A stretch of 64,000 nucleotides of DNA from JACPJP01 sp964650285 (GCA_964650285.1 CAZYSP010000001.1:1-64000); one strand, 5' to 3'; shown: positions 14,361-23,254, counted from the stretch's first letter. Program-made: numbers and translations. Notes: a model not told the origin generated them from the sequence alone.

Positions 14361-14948
14361 ATGAGAAGAACAAGGGATGAACAAAAAGGAAAAAAATTCG
14401 TGGTTTATTTAATGGGTATTCTTATGGTTGGTAGTGTTTTTGGAATTGTTTTCTTTGGGTTTGGATCTGGTGGTGCGACTAGCATGAAATATAATGATTT
14501 TAAATTTGTAAATAAAGGCAATTTCTGGTCAACAATTGTAGATGGAAGAGAAGCGATATTTACTTATTTTCCAAGTGATGTGGAATCTGTAGTTATTGAT
14601 GGCAATGTGATTAGTAGACTGGAAAATAGGCTGGAGATTGATGCGACATCTGACTTCAATGACACATTTGCTGAACAGATTTCCCTTGCTGGATACAATA
14701 TGGCCATTACATTGAATAATTTTAATATATTTGTAAGGCAGGGCTTTACAGCAGAAAATGATTATAATTTTCCTGTTATAACATGTGAGGATCCTACTAA
14801 TTTTGTTCCAGTAATTTATTTTAGAAGTTTTAATGAAACAAAGGTTTATATGGAAGATAACTGCATAATAGCAGAAGCTTTGAGACAAGAAGATGTTGAA
14901 AGGATTAAAGACAGGATGGTGTATGGAATATTGGGAATAATTAAATGA
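14361..14948 (+). CDS. Membrane-anchored extracytoplasmic protein, 195 aa (paralogue of next gene)
   Basis: Function unknown. A basic N-terminus (RRTRDEQKGKK) is followed by one membrane segment (about residues 16-36, ending GSGG), then an outside domain. Its C-terminal part (TCEDPTNFVPVIYFRSF, then YMEDNCIIAE) resembles the C-terminus of the protein at 14968, with two matching cysteines that may form a disulfide. I use the ATG at 14361, about 30 bases after TATA box TTTAAATA at 14331-14338, implying a leaderless mRNA. The next gene starts 20 bases downstream, so the pair is probably an operon. Confidence 0.8.
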   Translation: MRRTRDEQKGKKFVVYLMGILMVGSVFGIVFFGFGSGGATSMKYNDFKFVNKGNFWSTIVDGREAIFTYFPSDVESVVIDGNVISRLENRLEIDATSDFNDTFAEQISLAGYNMAITLNNFNIFVRQGFTAENDYNFPVITCEDPTNFVPVIYFRSFNETKVYMEDNCIIAEALRQEDVERIKDRMVYGILGIIK

Positions 14949-14967
14949 AAATAAAAGATAGTTTAAA

Positions 14968-15768
14968 ATGAAAGAAATAAAGTTAAAAAAACTTGAGGAA
15001 ATCTATGAGCATGGACTGATAAGCAAAGAGGAGTATAAGAAAAAGAAAAAGGAGATAGAAGAAATGCCTGAGGAGAAAGTTGAGAAGCAAGAAGAAAAAA
15101 TGCCCGAAAAAGAAACTAAATCAAAATCTGATAAGATGCTAATAATAGGCGTAATCTTAATTGTTTTGGTGTTTGTTAGTATTTTTGGATTAAAAGATAT
15201 TATACAAGAACGTCCAGAGACAATTGATGAGCTGCACGAGTTGAATTTGAAGGGAAAATTGAAGGATGAGCAAGGCTATCTTTACAAGGATGTTTATTCT
15301 TTTGTTAAATTTGATGACTTGTGGTATACACAGATGATGAGCCCTAAAGGAACGAGGTTTTATAATGTACAGTTTAGATACGGGCCAAGAGACGTGGAGG
15401 ACATAAAAATTTATGGTTCTTTAAATACAAATCTTTTTAATGATGCTGCAGAGTATTATGTCACGTTTAACCCTACAGGAAATGATTTTTCAAGTGTGGC
15501 TTTGGCTGTAGGCGATTTCAATACGCATATGACAAAAGTGTTTTTTAAGAAACCAATTGCTGCATGCGACAAGAATGAAACAAGCGCATGTATAGATAGG
15601 CCAATAATAACTTGTGAGAATACAGATAAGGTTGTTTTGTATATCCGGGAGGTAAATAATACTATGGTCTATTATGATGATAACTGTATAGTTATAGAAG
15701 GCTCTGGTTTAGAGCTGGTAAAAGGTGTGGATAGAGTTTTGTATGATTTCTATAAATTTATGGAGTAA
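14968..15768 (+). CDS. SHOCT-domain membrane protein, 266 aa (paralogue of previous gene)
   Basis: Function unknown. Residues 1-30 resemble the SHOCT oligomerisation motif (KKLEEIYEHGLISKEEYKKK), followed by a charged linker, one membrane segment (about residues 56-73) and an extracytoplasmic domain. The C-terminal TCENTDKVVLYIREV and YYDDNCIVIEG match the corresponding region of the upstream gene. Additional cysteines (AACDKNETSACIDRP) are unique to this protein. The tandem arrangement suggests duplication and a joint surface role. The SHOCT part would lie in the cytoplasm. Confidence 0.82.
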   Translation: MKEIKLKKLEEIYEHGLISKEEYKKKKKEIEEMPEEKVEKQEEKMPEKETKSKSDKMLIIGVILIVLVFVSIFGLKDIIQERPETIDELHELNLKGKLKDEQGYLYKDVYSFVKFDDLWYTQMMSPKGTRFYNVQFRYGPRDVEDIKIYGSLNTNLFNDAAEYYVTFNPTGNDFSSVALAVGDFNTHMTKVFFKKPIAACDKNETSACIDRPIITCENTDKVVLYIREVNNTMVYYDDNCIVIEGSGLELVKGVDRVLYDFYKFME

Positions 15769-15851
15769 TAGATTATAATGAGAATAAGCAAAAGATATTT
15801 TTTAAATACATTTACAATAAATATATAAATAAAAATGAAACAGCTTGCTTT

Positions 15852-16436
15852 ATGACACCAATTACTTTGCCAGAGATAGTTGATATTATTGTTATGACAA
15901 TTGCAATAGGCTATATCTTCTCAAAGTTTTTTAGGAGAGTGCCAGCAAGTTATGATCCTTTGACTTATTACAAGAAAAATACATTAGTGGAAGATATAAA
16001 ATATGGGGCAATGATAGCTGCGCCAGCAGTTGTGCTGCATGAATTGGCTCATAAATTTACTGCAATGGGTTTTGGAGCTAGTGCAACATTGCATGCTCCA
16101 TCTTTTTTTGGAATTCCATATGGCATGTACCTTTTGGTTATATTGCTTATACATCTTAATTTTCCAATCCTTTTCTTTGTAGGAGGTTATGTGAGTCATA
16201 CAGCATTACCACCACTAGCATCATCAATGGTTGCATTTTCAGGACCGTTAATTAATTTAGTGTTATGGCTAGGTGGAATGTCTTTGATAAAATATAAGTT
16301 AATAGATAGAAAATATTATATGACGATAGGCATGATGGCAAAACTAAATATGTTTTTCTTTATATTCAACATGATTCCTTTACCTGGTTTTGATGGGTTT
16401 AGTGTGTTTGCAGGATTAGTACAGGTGTTCTTTTAA
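15852..16436 (+). CDS. Site-2-type membrane zinc metalloprotease (M50 family)
   Basis: An intramembrane protease. The zinc motif HELAH lies near residues 63-67 (VLHELAHKFTAMG), with the third ligand motif NMIPLPGFDGFSV near the C-terminus. It has about five hydrophobic segments and 194 aa, the short form without PDZ or CBS domains. A TATA-like AATATATAAATA lies about 30 bases upstream. It follows the two membrane-anchored paralogues on the same strand; whether it cleaves them is unknown. M50 proteases usually release membrane-bound regulators or clear signal peptides. Confidence 0.92.
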   Translation: MTPITLPEIVDIIVMTIAIGYIFSKFFRRVPASYDPLTYYKKNTLVEDIKYGAMIAAPAVVLHELAHKFTAMGFGASATLHAPSFFGIPYGMYLLVILLIHLNFPILFFVGGYVSHTALPPLASSMVAFSGPLINLVLWLGGMSLIKYKLIDRKYYMTIGMMAKLNMFFFIFNMIPLPGFDGFSVFAGLVQVFF

Positions 16437-16600
16437 ATTTAATTTATAAACATTAAAATAATATTCTATTCAATAAATAAAACAATGGAATAATAATAAT
16501 CAATAAACAAAAATAAAGAAACAATAAAATTCATAAAGTAATCAATAATAAAATTAAACTATATAATTTCCATATTGAAAATAATAGACAAAAACAGTAA
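16437..16600 (+). other. A-rich CAATAA-type spacer before pyrG
   Basis: A 164-base gap with no gene. On the + strand it is strongly A-rich and contains repeated CAATAA/CAATAATAA words. The same type of spacer precedes the fibrillarin gene, the gene at 31837, purP2, the lipoate ligase and the small gene at 23316. The function is unknown. Confidence 0.5.
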
Positions 16601-16604
16601 AATA

Positions 16605-16688
16605 TTTATATGGACGCACCTTTTTTCTATAATGCAACTAATAAATTTTTTAATTCTGATAGGTTTAGGGGATGGTATCAATGACTAA
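16605..16688 (+). promoter_or_regulatory. pyrG promoter and 18-codon leader ORF
   Basis: TATA box TTTATAT at 16605-16611 predicts transcription from about 16632, exactly where an ATG opens an 18-codon reading frame (MQLINFLILIGLGDGIND). That frame ends at TAA 16686-16688, past both possible pyrG starts at 16672 and 16681 in another frame. The pyrG start therefore lies inside a leaderless upstream ORF. The purine run AGGGG at 16667-16671 could recruit ribosomes for pyrG. Coupling or competition between the two frames is possible. Confidence 0.5.
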
Positions 16689-18396
16689 ATTTATTGTGGT
16701 AGCTGGGGGTGTAATGTCTGGTGTTGGCAAGGGTGTTACAACAGCTTCTATTGCAAGAATATTGTATGAGTATGGCTATAAAGTGACTCCTATTAAGATT
16801 GATCCTTACATTAATTATGATGCAGGAACCTTAAGACCAACAGAACATGGAGAAGTCTGGGTTACTGATGATGGTGGAGAGATAGACCAGGATTTAGGAA
16901 CATATGAAAGATTTCTCAATGTTGGTATTCCCAGGAAAAACAACATAACCACGGGGCAGATTTACAAAACAATAATTGAAAAGGAAAGGAAAGGCAAATA
17001 CCTTGGCAAGACAGTGCAATTTATACCCCATGTACCTGATGAAATAAAAAAAAGAGTAAAGGAAGCAAGTAAGAATTATGATATTGCAATTATTGAGATT
17101 GGAGGCACTATAGGAGATTATGAAAATATACCTTTCCTGTTTGCAATGAAAAGCATGGAAAGGGAAATAGGAAAGGATAATGTTGCTTATGTTTTGATTA
17201 CATATTTGCCTGTACCTTCGCATATAGAAGAGATGAAAACCAAGCCAACACAGCAAGCTATAAGGCTTTTAGGGGAAAACGGAATTTTTCCGGATTTTAT
17301 TATCTGCAGGGCAAAAAGAGCCTTGGATAAAGTAAGAAAACAAAAAATAGAAACTTATGCAAATATCCCGTCTACGCATGTAATTTCAGAGCCGGACATT
17401 GAAACTGTTTATTCTATTCCTCTGGATTTGGAGAAGGGGCAGCTTGGCTTAAAGATTCTGAAGGAATTGAAGCTAAAGCCGAAAAAGTCTCTAAACTTGA
17501 ATGAATGGAAAAGGCTTGTCAGCAGGATAGAGAACCCAAGGAAGCATGTCAAGATTGCTATTGTTGGAAAGTATATTGATATTGGAGATTATAAATTATC
17601 AGACAGCTATGTGAGCATTAACCAGTCATTATTGCACGCCGGAGCTGTATTAAATGTTGGTGTTGATATTCATTGGGTGGATGCAAAATCATTTGAGAAG
17701 AGCAAAAATAAACTTAGTGAGCTAAAGGATTTTGATGGAATTATTGTTCCAGGGGGTTTTGGTGCAAGTGGTGTAGAGGGAAAAATAAAGGCTATTAATT
17801 TCGCAAGAACAAAAAATAAACCTTACCTTGGATTGTGTTATGGATTACAACTGGCTATAGTGGAATATGCAAGAAATGTTTGTAAAATGAGAAATGCAAA
17901 TACAACAGAAAACAGTAAAACAAAATTCCCTGTTATTGATATATTGCCAACACAAAGGAAAATAATGGAAAAAAGCGATTATGGCGGTACAATGAGGTTG
18001 GGAGCATATGCGGCTGTTTTAAAGGAAAAGAGCAAAGTTTTGAAGCTGTATCAGGAAACAGGAAGACTAAAAGAAGATATGAAAAAAATTGAAAAGTTAA
18101 AGAAAGACAAAAGCCAAGCATTCAGGTTGGGTATATTGAATAAAAACAAGAATATTATTTTGGAAAGGCACAGGCACAGATATGAGGTAAATCCAGAGTT
18201 TGTTAACGAGCTGGAAAAGAAAGGTTTGGTTTTTTCTGGCTATCATTTAAGGAAAGATAATACAAAGCTGATGGAGTTTATTGAGCTGCCAAAACATAAG
18301 TTTTTTGTTGGAACTCAGGCACATCCTGAGTTTAAGTCAAGGTTAGGAAATCCCAGTCCATTGTTTTATGGGTTTGTCAGGGCTTGTGGGAAATAA
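16681..18396 (+). CDS. pyrG: CTP synthase
   Basis: This enzyme converts UTP to CTP using ATP and glutamine. The N-terminal synthetase domain has GGVMSGVGKG (about residues 9-18), the GEVWVTDDGGEIDQDLGTYERF region and the YINYDAGT segment. The C-terminal class I glutaminase has the nucleophile in LGLCYGLQLA (near residue 386) and the His/Glu pair in GTQAHPEFKSR. Full family length, about 571 aa. Two starts are possible, ATG 16672 and ATG 16681; I choose the second because it leaves AGGGG at a workable distance. An 18-codon upstream ORF overlaps the start. UMP kinase lies 4 kb downstream. Confidence 0.96.
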   Translation: MTKFIVVAGGVMSGVGKGVTTASIARILYEYGYKVTPIKIDPYINYDAGTLRPTEHGEVWVTDDGGEIDQDLGTYERFLNVGIPRKNNITTGQIYKTIIEKERKGKYLGKTVQFIPHVPDEIKKRVKEASKNYDIAIIEIGGTIGDYENIPFLFAMKSMEREIGKDNVAYVLITYLPVPSHIEEMKTKPTQQAIRLLGENGIFPDFIICRAKRALDKVRKQKIETYANIPSTHVISEPDIETVYSIPLDLEKGQLGLKILKELKLKPKKSLNLNEWKRLVSRIENPRKHVKIAIVGKYIDIGDYKLSDSYVSINQSLLHAGAVLNVGVDIHWVDAKSFEKSKNKLSELKDFDGIIVPGGFGASGVEGKIKAINFARTKNKPYLGLCYGLQLAIVEYARNVCKMRNANTTENSKTKFPVIDILPTQRKIMEKSDYGGTMRLGAYAAVLKEKSKVLKLYQETGRLKEDMKKIEKLKKDKSQAFRLGILNKNKNIILERHRHRYEVNPEFVNELEKKGLVFSGYHLRKDNTKLMEFIELPKHKFFVGTQAHPEFKSRLGNPSPLFYGFVRACGK

Positions 18397-18438
18397 ACAA
18401 AACGTTTATAAAAACACTATTTTTCTTTTCTACTTGTT

Positions 18439-19452
18439 ATGGAAGACAATACAGAAAATAGCCAGCAGGATACAACGGAAAACAATACAAAAATAGAAAC
18501 CAATAAAGATACTGATGAAAATCAAAAAAAATTACCTAAAATAAAATTTAATTTTTCTTCTATTAAAAATATTTATGAAAATCAATATAAAAAATTATTA
18601 ATTATACCTTTTGCACTTCTTTTGATAGCGATATTGCTGATAGGGTTTAAGTTTGCGACAACCGGGGACTTCATCAACAGGGATGTAAGCTTAAAAGGCG
18701 GTGTTACAATAACTATACCAACTACTAAACAAGTTGATATTTTACAATTAGAAAATATTATTTCTTCAAAATTTCCCGAGAAGGATATATCAACAAAATC
18801 AATAAGCCAGTTTGGAGCACAGACAGGAGTCATTCTTGAAGCGGATATTGAAGAGAGACAAGTAAATACTTTAATTGAAGAGATAAGCAAAGCGTCGGAT
18901 ATAGAACTGGAAACTGCTGATTATTCTGTTGAGATTGTAGGGTCATCTTTAGGTGCTTCCTTTTTCAAGGAGGTAATTGTTGCGCTGCTTATAGCGTTCT
19001 TATTCATGGCGATAGTTGTTTTTCTTTATTTTAGAACAATTGTACCAAGTGCAGCGGTTATTTTAGCGGCTTTGTCTGATATACTAATTACCTTATCTAT
19101 AGTAAATTTACTGGGAATAAGATTAAGCACAGCGGGAATTGCGGCTTTCCTGATGCTTATTGGCTATAGTGTTGATACTGATATTTTATTGTCCACCAGA
19201 GTTCTGAAAAGAAAAGAAGGTACAGAAATGGAAAGGATATATGGAGCTTTTAAAACAGGAATTACAATGTCTTTAACAACGCTTACTGCTGTAACTATGG
19301 CATTGATATTTGCCCAGTCAGGAGTAATAAAGCAGATTATGATTATCTTGCTTATTGGACTATTAGTTGATTTAATCAACACCTGGATCCAGAATGTTGG
19401 GATTTTAAGATTATATCTGGAAAGAAAAGCCAGAAAATCAGGTATACAATGA
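18439..19452 (+). CDS. secF: Protein-export membrane protein SecF
   Basis: A subunit of the SecDF complex that assists protein translocation through SecYE. A hydrophilic 45-residue N-terminal tail (rich in Asn, Thr, Lys and Glu) precedes TM1 (about residues 52-70). A periplasm-side domain (GDFINRDVSLKGGV) and five further membrane segments follow. AFLMLIGYSVDTDILL is the conserved TM4 aspartate motif. A TATA box TTTATAAA lies about 30 bases upstream, so the mRNA is probably leaderless. It overlaps secD by four bases (ATGA). The order secF-secD is the usual archaeal one. Confidence 0.93.
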   Translation: MEDNTENSQQDTTENNTKIETNKDTDENQKKLPKIKFNFSSIKNIYENQYKKLLIIPFALLLIAILLIGFKFATTGDFINRDVSLKGGVTITIPTTKQVDILQLENIISSKFPEKDISTKSISQFGAQTGVILEADIEERQVNTLIEEISKASDIELETADYSVEIVGSSLGASFFKEVIVALLIAFLFMAIVVFLYFRTIVPSAAVILAALSDILITLSIVNLLGIRLSTAGIAAFLMLIGYSVDTDILLSTRVLKRKEGTEMERIYGAFKTGITMSLTTLTAVTMALIFAQSGVIKQIMIILLIGLLVDLINTWIQNVGILRLYLERKARKSGIQ

Positions 19453-21092
19453 ACATCAAAATAAAAAAAATATTTACGAATGTAAGAGTAATAATTTTGC
19501 TGGTTTTCTTAGTTTTAGCAGTTGTTGCAATAAGTCCAAGACCTGGAGCAGAAGGCGTTGTAATAAGGAATGTTATAGCCAACAGCACTGCAGCAGAAGC
19601 TGGTATTATACAGCCACCACTAACTGCAAAGCCAGTAGACAGGGAAAGGGTTTTGGAAATTAACAACAAGCCTATCAGGGATGTGGAGGATTACCATAGT
19701 TATGTCAATACGTTAGAGCCAAACAAATCTGTACAGATAAAAACAAACAAGGGATTATACAGGCTGAGGACAAGGGAAAAGTTTGAGATGATAGAGGTAA
19801 ATAAAACTATTTTGAAGACAATCGAAGTACCAAAAACAAAAAAGATAAGCAAAGGTACAGAAGATATTGGATTAATGGTCTTTAACACTCCAAAAACCAA
19901 CATAAGGAAAGGCCTTGATTTGCAGGGGGGTACAAGAGTTTTATTACAACCAGAAGAGCTATTATCAGCACGAGATATGGCATCCTTAATAGACACCATG
20001 GAGGAAAGGCTTAATGTTTATGGTTTAAGTGATTTAATAATAAGGGATGCAACTGACTTAACAGGAAACCAATACATCCTGGTAGAGATAGCAGGTGCTA
20101 ATGAAGAAGAGATAAGGAACTTATTGGCAAAACAGGGCAAATTTGAAGCAAAAATAGCCAACAAAACTGTTTTTATAGGTGGAAAAGATATTATTTTTGT
20201 CTGCAGGTCAGCAGACTGCGCAGGAATAGATCCTAGTGTTGGGTGTTTCTCATCACAAGGACAAGAAGTTTGCGGGTTTAGATTTTCAATTTCAATAACA
20301 CCGGAAGCAGCGCAGAAGTTTGCTGATGCAACAAAAGATTTAGCTGTAATAGAGGATAATGGGAAATATTTGTCAGAGCCATTAGAGCTTTACCTTGATG
20401 ATACTAAAGTGAAGGAGCTTAATATAGTAGCAGACCTAAAAGGAAGAGCAGAGACTGATATACAAATCACAGGATCTGGTGCAGGTTTTACACAGCAGGA
20501 AGCTGCCATTAACTCAATGAACAATATGAAGAGGCTGCAGACAATTTTGATTACTGGATCATTGCCTGTTAAACTGAACATAGTTAAGATAGATGCTATA
20601 AGTCCATTGCTTGGAAAAGAATTTTTGAAAAACGCTATGATGGTTGGGTTAGTTGCATTAATTTCCGTGGGAATTGTTATCTTTATAAGATACAGAAAAT
20701 TACAAGTGGCAGTGCCTGCAATCCTGATTTCAGTATCAGAAATTATAATTTTATTGGGAGTTGCTGCTCTAATAGGATGGAATATTGACCTTGCTGCAGT
20801 TGCAGGCATAATAATAGCTGTTGGAATTGGTGTAGACCATCAGATTGTGATTGCGGATGAGACTTTAAGGGGAGAAAGAATTATATATGACTGGAAACAA
20901 AGAATAAAAAATGCTTTTTTTATTATAATGGCATCTTACTTTACTGTTTTTGTAGCTATGATGCCCCTGGTATTTGCAGGAGCTGGCTTATTGAAGGGTT
21001 TTGCAATAACAACAATTTTGGGAGCGTCTATTGGAGTTTTCATTTCAAGACCTGTGTTTGCGAGGGTTATTGAGATTTTATTAAGGGAGTAG
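19449..21092 (+). CDS. secD: Protein-export membrane protein SecD with PDZ-like N-terminal segment
   Basis: The partner of SecF. TM1 (about residues 12-28) is followed by a segment NVIANSTAAEAGI ... RVLEINNKPIRDVEDYHSYV that reads like a small PDZ domain. Then come the P1 domain starting KGLDLQGGTRVLL (near 156) and five C-terminal membrane segments. GIGVDHQIVIADET is the TM4 motif with the conserved aspartate. There is a cysteine cluster in the P1 region (CRSADCAGIDPSVGCFSSQ). At 547 aa it is within the archaeal range. It is translationally coupled to secF; the SMR pair starts 6 bases downstream and may be in the same transcript. Confidence 0.93.
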   Translation: MNIKIKKIFTNVRVIILLVFLVLAVVAISPRPGAEGVVIRNVIANSTAAEAGIIQPPLTAKPVDRERVLEINNKPIRDVEDYHSYVNTLEPNKSVQIKTNKGLYRLRTREKFEMIEVNKTILKTIEVPKTKKISKGTEDIGLMVFNTPKTNIRKGLDLQGGTRVLLQPEELLSARDMASLIDTMEERLNVYGLSDLIIRDATDLTGNQYILVEIAGANEEEIRNLLAKQGKFEAKIANKTVFIGGKDIIFVCRSADCAGIDPSVGCFSSQGQEVCGFRFSISITPEAAQKFADATKDLAVIEDNGKYLSEPLELYLDDTKVKELNIVADLKGRAETDIQITGSGAGFTQQEAAINSMNNMKRLQTILITGSLPVKLNIVKIDAISPLLGKEFLKNAMMVGLVALISVGIVIFIRYRKLQVAVPAILISVSEIIILLGVAALIGWNIDLAAVAGIIIAVGIGVDHQIVIADETLRGERIIYDWKQRIKNAFFIIMASYFTVFVAMMPLVFAGAGLLKGFAITTILGASIGVFISRPVFARVIEILLRE

Positions 21093-21097
21093 CTAAA

Positions 21098-21481
21098 ATG
21101 GCAACAAAACTTTGGGCAGTGGGAGTTGTTTTATTCTGCACTTTGCTTACCTCTACTGCGCAGATATTCTATAAGTTCGGAGCAGCGAAATTGAGTTTCA
21201 ATATTATGAGCATAATAACAAACTATGAATTGATTATGGGCCTGGTATTATATGCTATAGGCGGCATTTTACTCATATTAAGCTTTAGAGGTGGGGAAGT
21301 TTCTGTTTTGTATCCTATAATAGCAACAAGCTACATATGGGTAAGCTTTTTGTCTATCTATTTCCTGAATGAGTTAATGAATTTATTTAAGTGGTTGGGA
21401 GTATTTACAATAGTGGCTGGAATTGTTCTAATAGGTCATGGCAGTAAAAAGGCAGCTGTTGAGGGAGCAGGAGTGATATAA
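21098..21481 (+). CDS. Small EamA/SMR-type membrane protein, subunit 1
   Basis: A four-helix membrane protein of the drug/metabolite transporter superfamily (127 aa). Conserved features are TSTAQIFYKFGA in TM1, GLVLYAIGGILLILSFRGGEVSVLYPI in TM2-3 and YIWVSFLSIYFLNE, as in SMR-like halves. It overlaps the next, homologous gene by one base (TAATG), so the two probably form a heterodimer with opposite topology, as known for paired SMR proteins. The substrate cannot be predicted. It lies directly downstream of secD. Confidence 0.85.
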   Translation: MATKLWAVGVVLFCTLLTSTAQIFYKFGAAKLSFNIMSIITNYELIMGLVLYAIGGILLILSFRGGEVSVLYPIIATSYIWVSFLSIYFLNELMNLFKWLGVFTIVAGIVLIGHGSKKAAVEGAGVI

Positions 21482-21831
21482 TGGCAACAGAATTATGGGC
21501 AATAGGACTTGTAATTTTAGCTACTTTTATTGGTGCTTTCGGACCTATTTTGCTTAAAAAGGCGTCTGAAAAAAAGTTATCTAAAATAAGCTCTTTAATG
21601 AAGAATCATCATTTGTTTGGAGGGGTTTCCTTGTATGCAATTGGCACAATACTTTTTATTCCTGCATTAAAAGGCGGCGATTTATCAATCCTTTATCCTT
21701 TTGTTGCTTTGGCATATGTATGGGTAAGCCTGCTTTCTGTCAAATTTTTAGGGGAAAAAATGAATTTGATGAAATGGGTTGGGATAGCTCTTATTATAGT
21801 TGGTGTTAGTTTTATTGGGATTGGGAGCTGA
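21481..21831 (+). CDS. Small EamA/SMR-type membrane protein, subunit 2
   Basis: The second half of the pair (116 aa, four membrane helices), homologous to the preceding protein: MATELWAIGLVILATF against MATKLWAVGVVLFCTL, and SILYPFVALAYVWVSLLSVKFLGEKMN against its counterpart. The start codon shares one base with the upstream stop, giving tight coupling. The 3' end overlaps the convergent phosphoribosyltransferase gene by 20 bases. It probably functions only together with subunit 1. Confidence 0.85.
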   Translation: MATELWAIGLVILATFIGAFGPILLKKASEKKLSKISSLMKNHHLFGGVSLYAIGTILFIPALKGGDLSILYPFVALAYVWVSLLSVKFLGEKMNLMKWVGIALIIVGVSFIGIGS

Positions 21832-22462
21832 TAATTTTCCTGGATTCTTTTAGATAAAACTTAACTTCTTCATCTTCTAATTGTGTAAATTCCTGGTAGA
21901 AAGAGCCTACTGCACCAAAGAATAGCGGGGTATGTAAGCATACAACTTCATCTACAATTGCCTTGACTTTTTCAAAACTATCCTGAGCTGCAACTGGGAT
22001 AGCTACAATGACTTTTTTCGGATTTTTGCTTTTTGCATATTTAATTGCTGCCAGCATTGTATAGCCGGTTGCTAAGCCGTCATCAACGATGATTGCTATT
22101 TTATTCTTTAATTCAGGAAGTTTTCCTGTTGCGTATTCTTTATAGCGTCTTTTTATTTCTGAATTCATTTCCCTGACTGTGTTTTTTATGTATTCTTCAC
22201 CTGCTTCTGCTTGGTATTCTTTATTTATACTATAGTGTCCTCCAGGGCTTACAGCGCCTATTGCAAACTCTGGCTCAAAGGGGTGGCCTATTTTTTTAGT
22301 TACAACAATGCTTAATGGGACTTTCAGTGTTTTTGCTATGTTGAAAGCTACTTCTACACCTCCGCGAGGAATGCCCAACACAATAACATCTTTTTTGTTT
22401 TTGAATTTTTTCAGTGCTTCAGCCAGTTTTTGCCCTGCTTCGTGTCTGTTTTTGAATATCAT
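21812..22462 (-). CDS. Phosphoribosyltransferase-family protein
   Basis: A type I PRTase fold protein. The PRPP-binding motif is IAIIVDDGLATGYTMLAAIKY near residues 122-142, and the N-terminal segment is VLGIPRGGVEVA. The 216-aa length and wording match the uncharacterised PRT group often annotated as predicted phosphoribosyltransferases, not a specific purine or pyrimidine enzyme. Its 3' end overlaps the SMR gene. Its start faces the UMP kinase gene across a region with strong palindromes. The substrate is unknown. Confidence 0.88.
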   Translation of the reverse strand: MIFKNRHEAGQKLAEALKKFKNKKDVIVLGIPRGGVEVAFNIAKTLKVPLSIVVTKKIGHPFEPEFAIGAVSPGGHYSINKEYQAEAGEEYIKNTVREMNSEIKRRYKEYATGKLPELKNKIAIIVDDGLATGYTMLAAIKYAKSKNPKKVIVAIPVAAQDSFEKVKAIVDEVVCLHTPLFFGAVGSFYQEFTQLEDEEVKFYLKESRKIISSQSQ

Positions 22463-22476
22463 TTTGGCTTTAGAAA

Positions 22477-22556
22477 CATTTATACAAAAGAAAATGCTTT
22501 AAAGCATTTTCTAAGCATAAATGTCTTGGAAATCTTGATTTCCAAAACATTTATAT
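22477..22556. promoter_or_regulatory. Divergent promoter region with nested palindromes
   Basis: Between the divergent PRTase and UMP kinase genes lies a 24-base perfect palindrome, arms AGAAAATGCTTT and AAAGCATTTTCT (22489-22512), enclosed by ACATTTAT (22477-22484) and ATAAATGT (22517-22524). A second inverted repeat follows: TTGGAAATC-TT-GATTTCCAA (22526-22545). A TATA-like ATTTATAT at 22549-22556 lies about 25 bases from the UMP kinase ATG. These could be operators or a cruciform. No regulator gene is adjacent. Confidence 0.55.
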
Positions 22557-22579
22557 AAACAGAATTTAAATTATTTTCT

Positions 22580-23254
22580 ATGAAAAAGACAATTATAATG
22601 TCTTTAGGAGGATCGGTTATAGTTCCATACAATATAGATATAAAATTCCTGAAGGATTTTAAAAAAATCATTGAAAAGTTTGTTAAGAAAGGTTTTAGGT
22701 TTGTTATATATTGCGGTGGTGGAAAAATAGCAAGAGATTATCAGAAAGCAGCTTTTAAGTTTAAGGTTAATAATAAAGATTTGGACTGGTTAGGGATACA
22801 TGCAACAATATTAAATGCAAATTTTGTAAAAATATTATTTGGAAATCTTGCAGAAAACATTATAATTAAAGATCCGACAAAAAAAATTAAATTTAATAAA
22901 AAAATTATATTAGCAGGAGGATGGAAACCTGGCTGGTCAACAGATTATGATGCTGTTTTATTGGCAAAGAACCTTAAAGTTGATACAATAATAAATATGA
23001 GCGATATTGCTTATGTTTATGACAAAGATCCTAAAAAATATTTAAATACAAAGAGAATTAAAAATATTTGTTGGAGACATTATAGAAAAATTGCTGGAAA
23101 CAAATGGAAAGCCGGCTTAAACAAGCCTTTTGGTCCTGTTGCTGCAAAAGAAGCTGAGGAATTAGGTTTAAAAGTTATGATTGTTGGGAAGAATTTGAGA
23201 AATTTTGAGAATTTATTAGGTAATAGGAAATTTAAAGGAACAATAATTAATTAA
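22580..23254 (+). CDS. pyrH: UMP kinase, archaeal type
   Basis: This enzyme phosphorylates UMP to UDP. It is an amino-acid-kinase fold protein: IIMSLGGSVIVP at residues 4-15, FVIYCGGGKIARDYQKAA near 45-62, GGWKPGWSTDYDAVLLA near 112 and NMSDIAYVYDKDPKK near 139. The 224-aa length is that of the archaeal/eury-type UMP kinase. A TATA box about 25 bases upstream implies a leaderless mRNA. Together with pyrG it covers the UMP-to-CTP branch. Confidence 0.93.
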   Translation: MKKTIIMSLGGSVIVPYNIDIKFLKDFKKIIEKFVKKGFRFVIYCGGGKIARDYQKAAFKFKVNNKDLDWLGIHATILNANFVKILFGNLAENIIIKDPTKKIKFNKKIILAGGWKPGWSTDYDAVLLAKNLKVDTIINMSDIAYVYDKDPKKYLNTKRIKNICWRHYRKIAGNKWKAGLNKPFGPVAAKEAEELGLKVMIVGKNLRNFENLLGNRKFKGTIIN

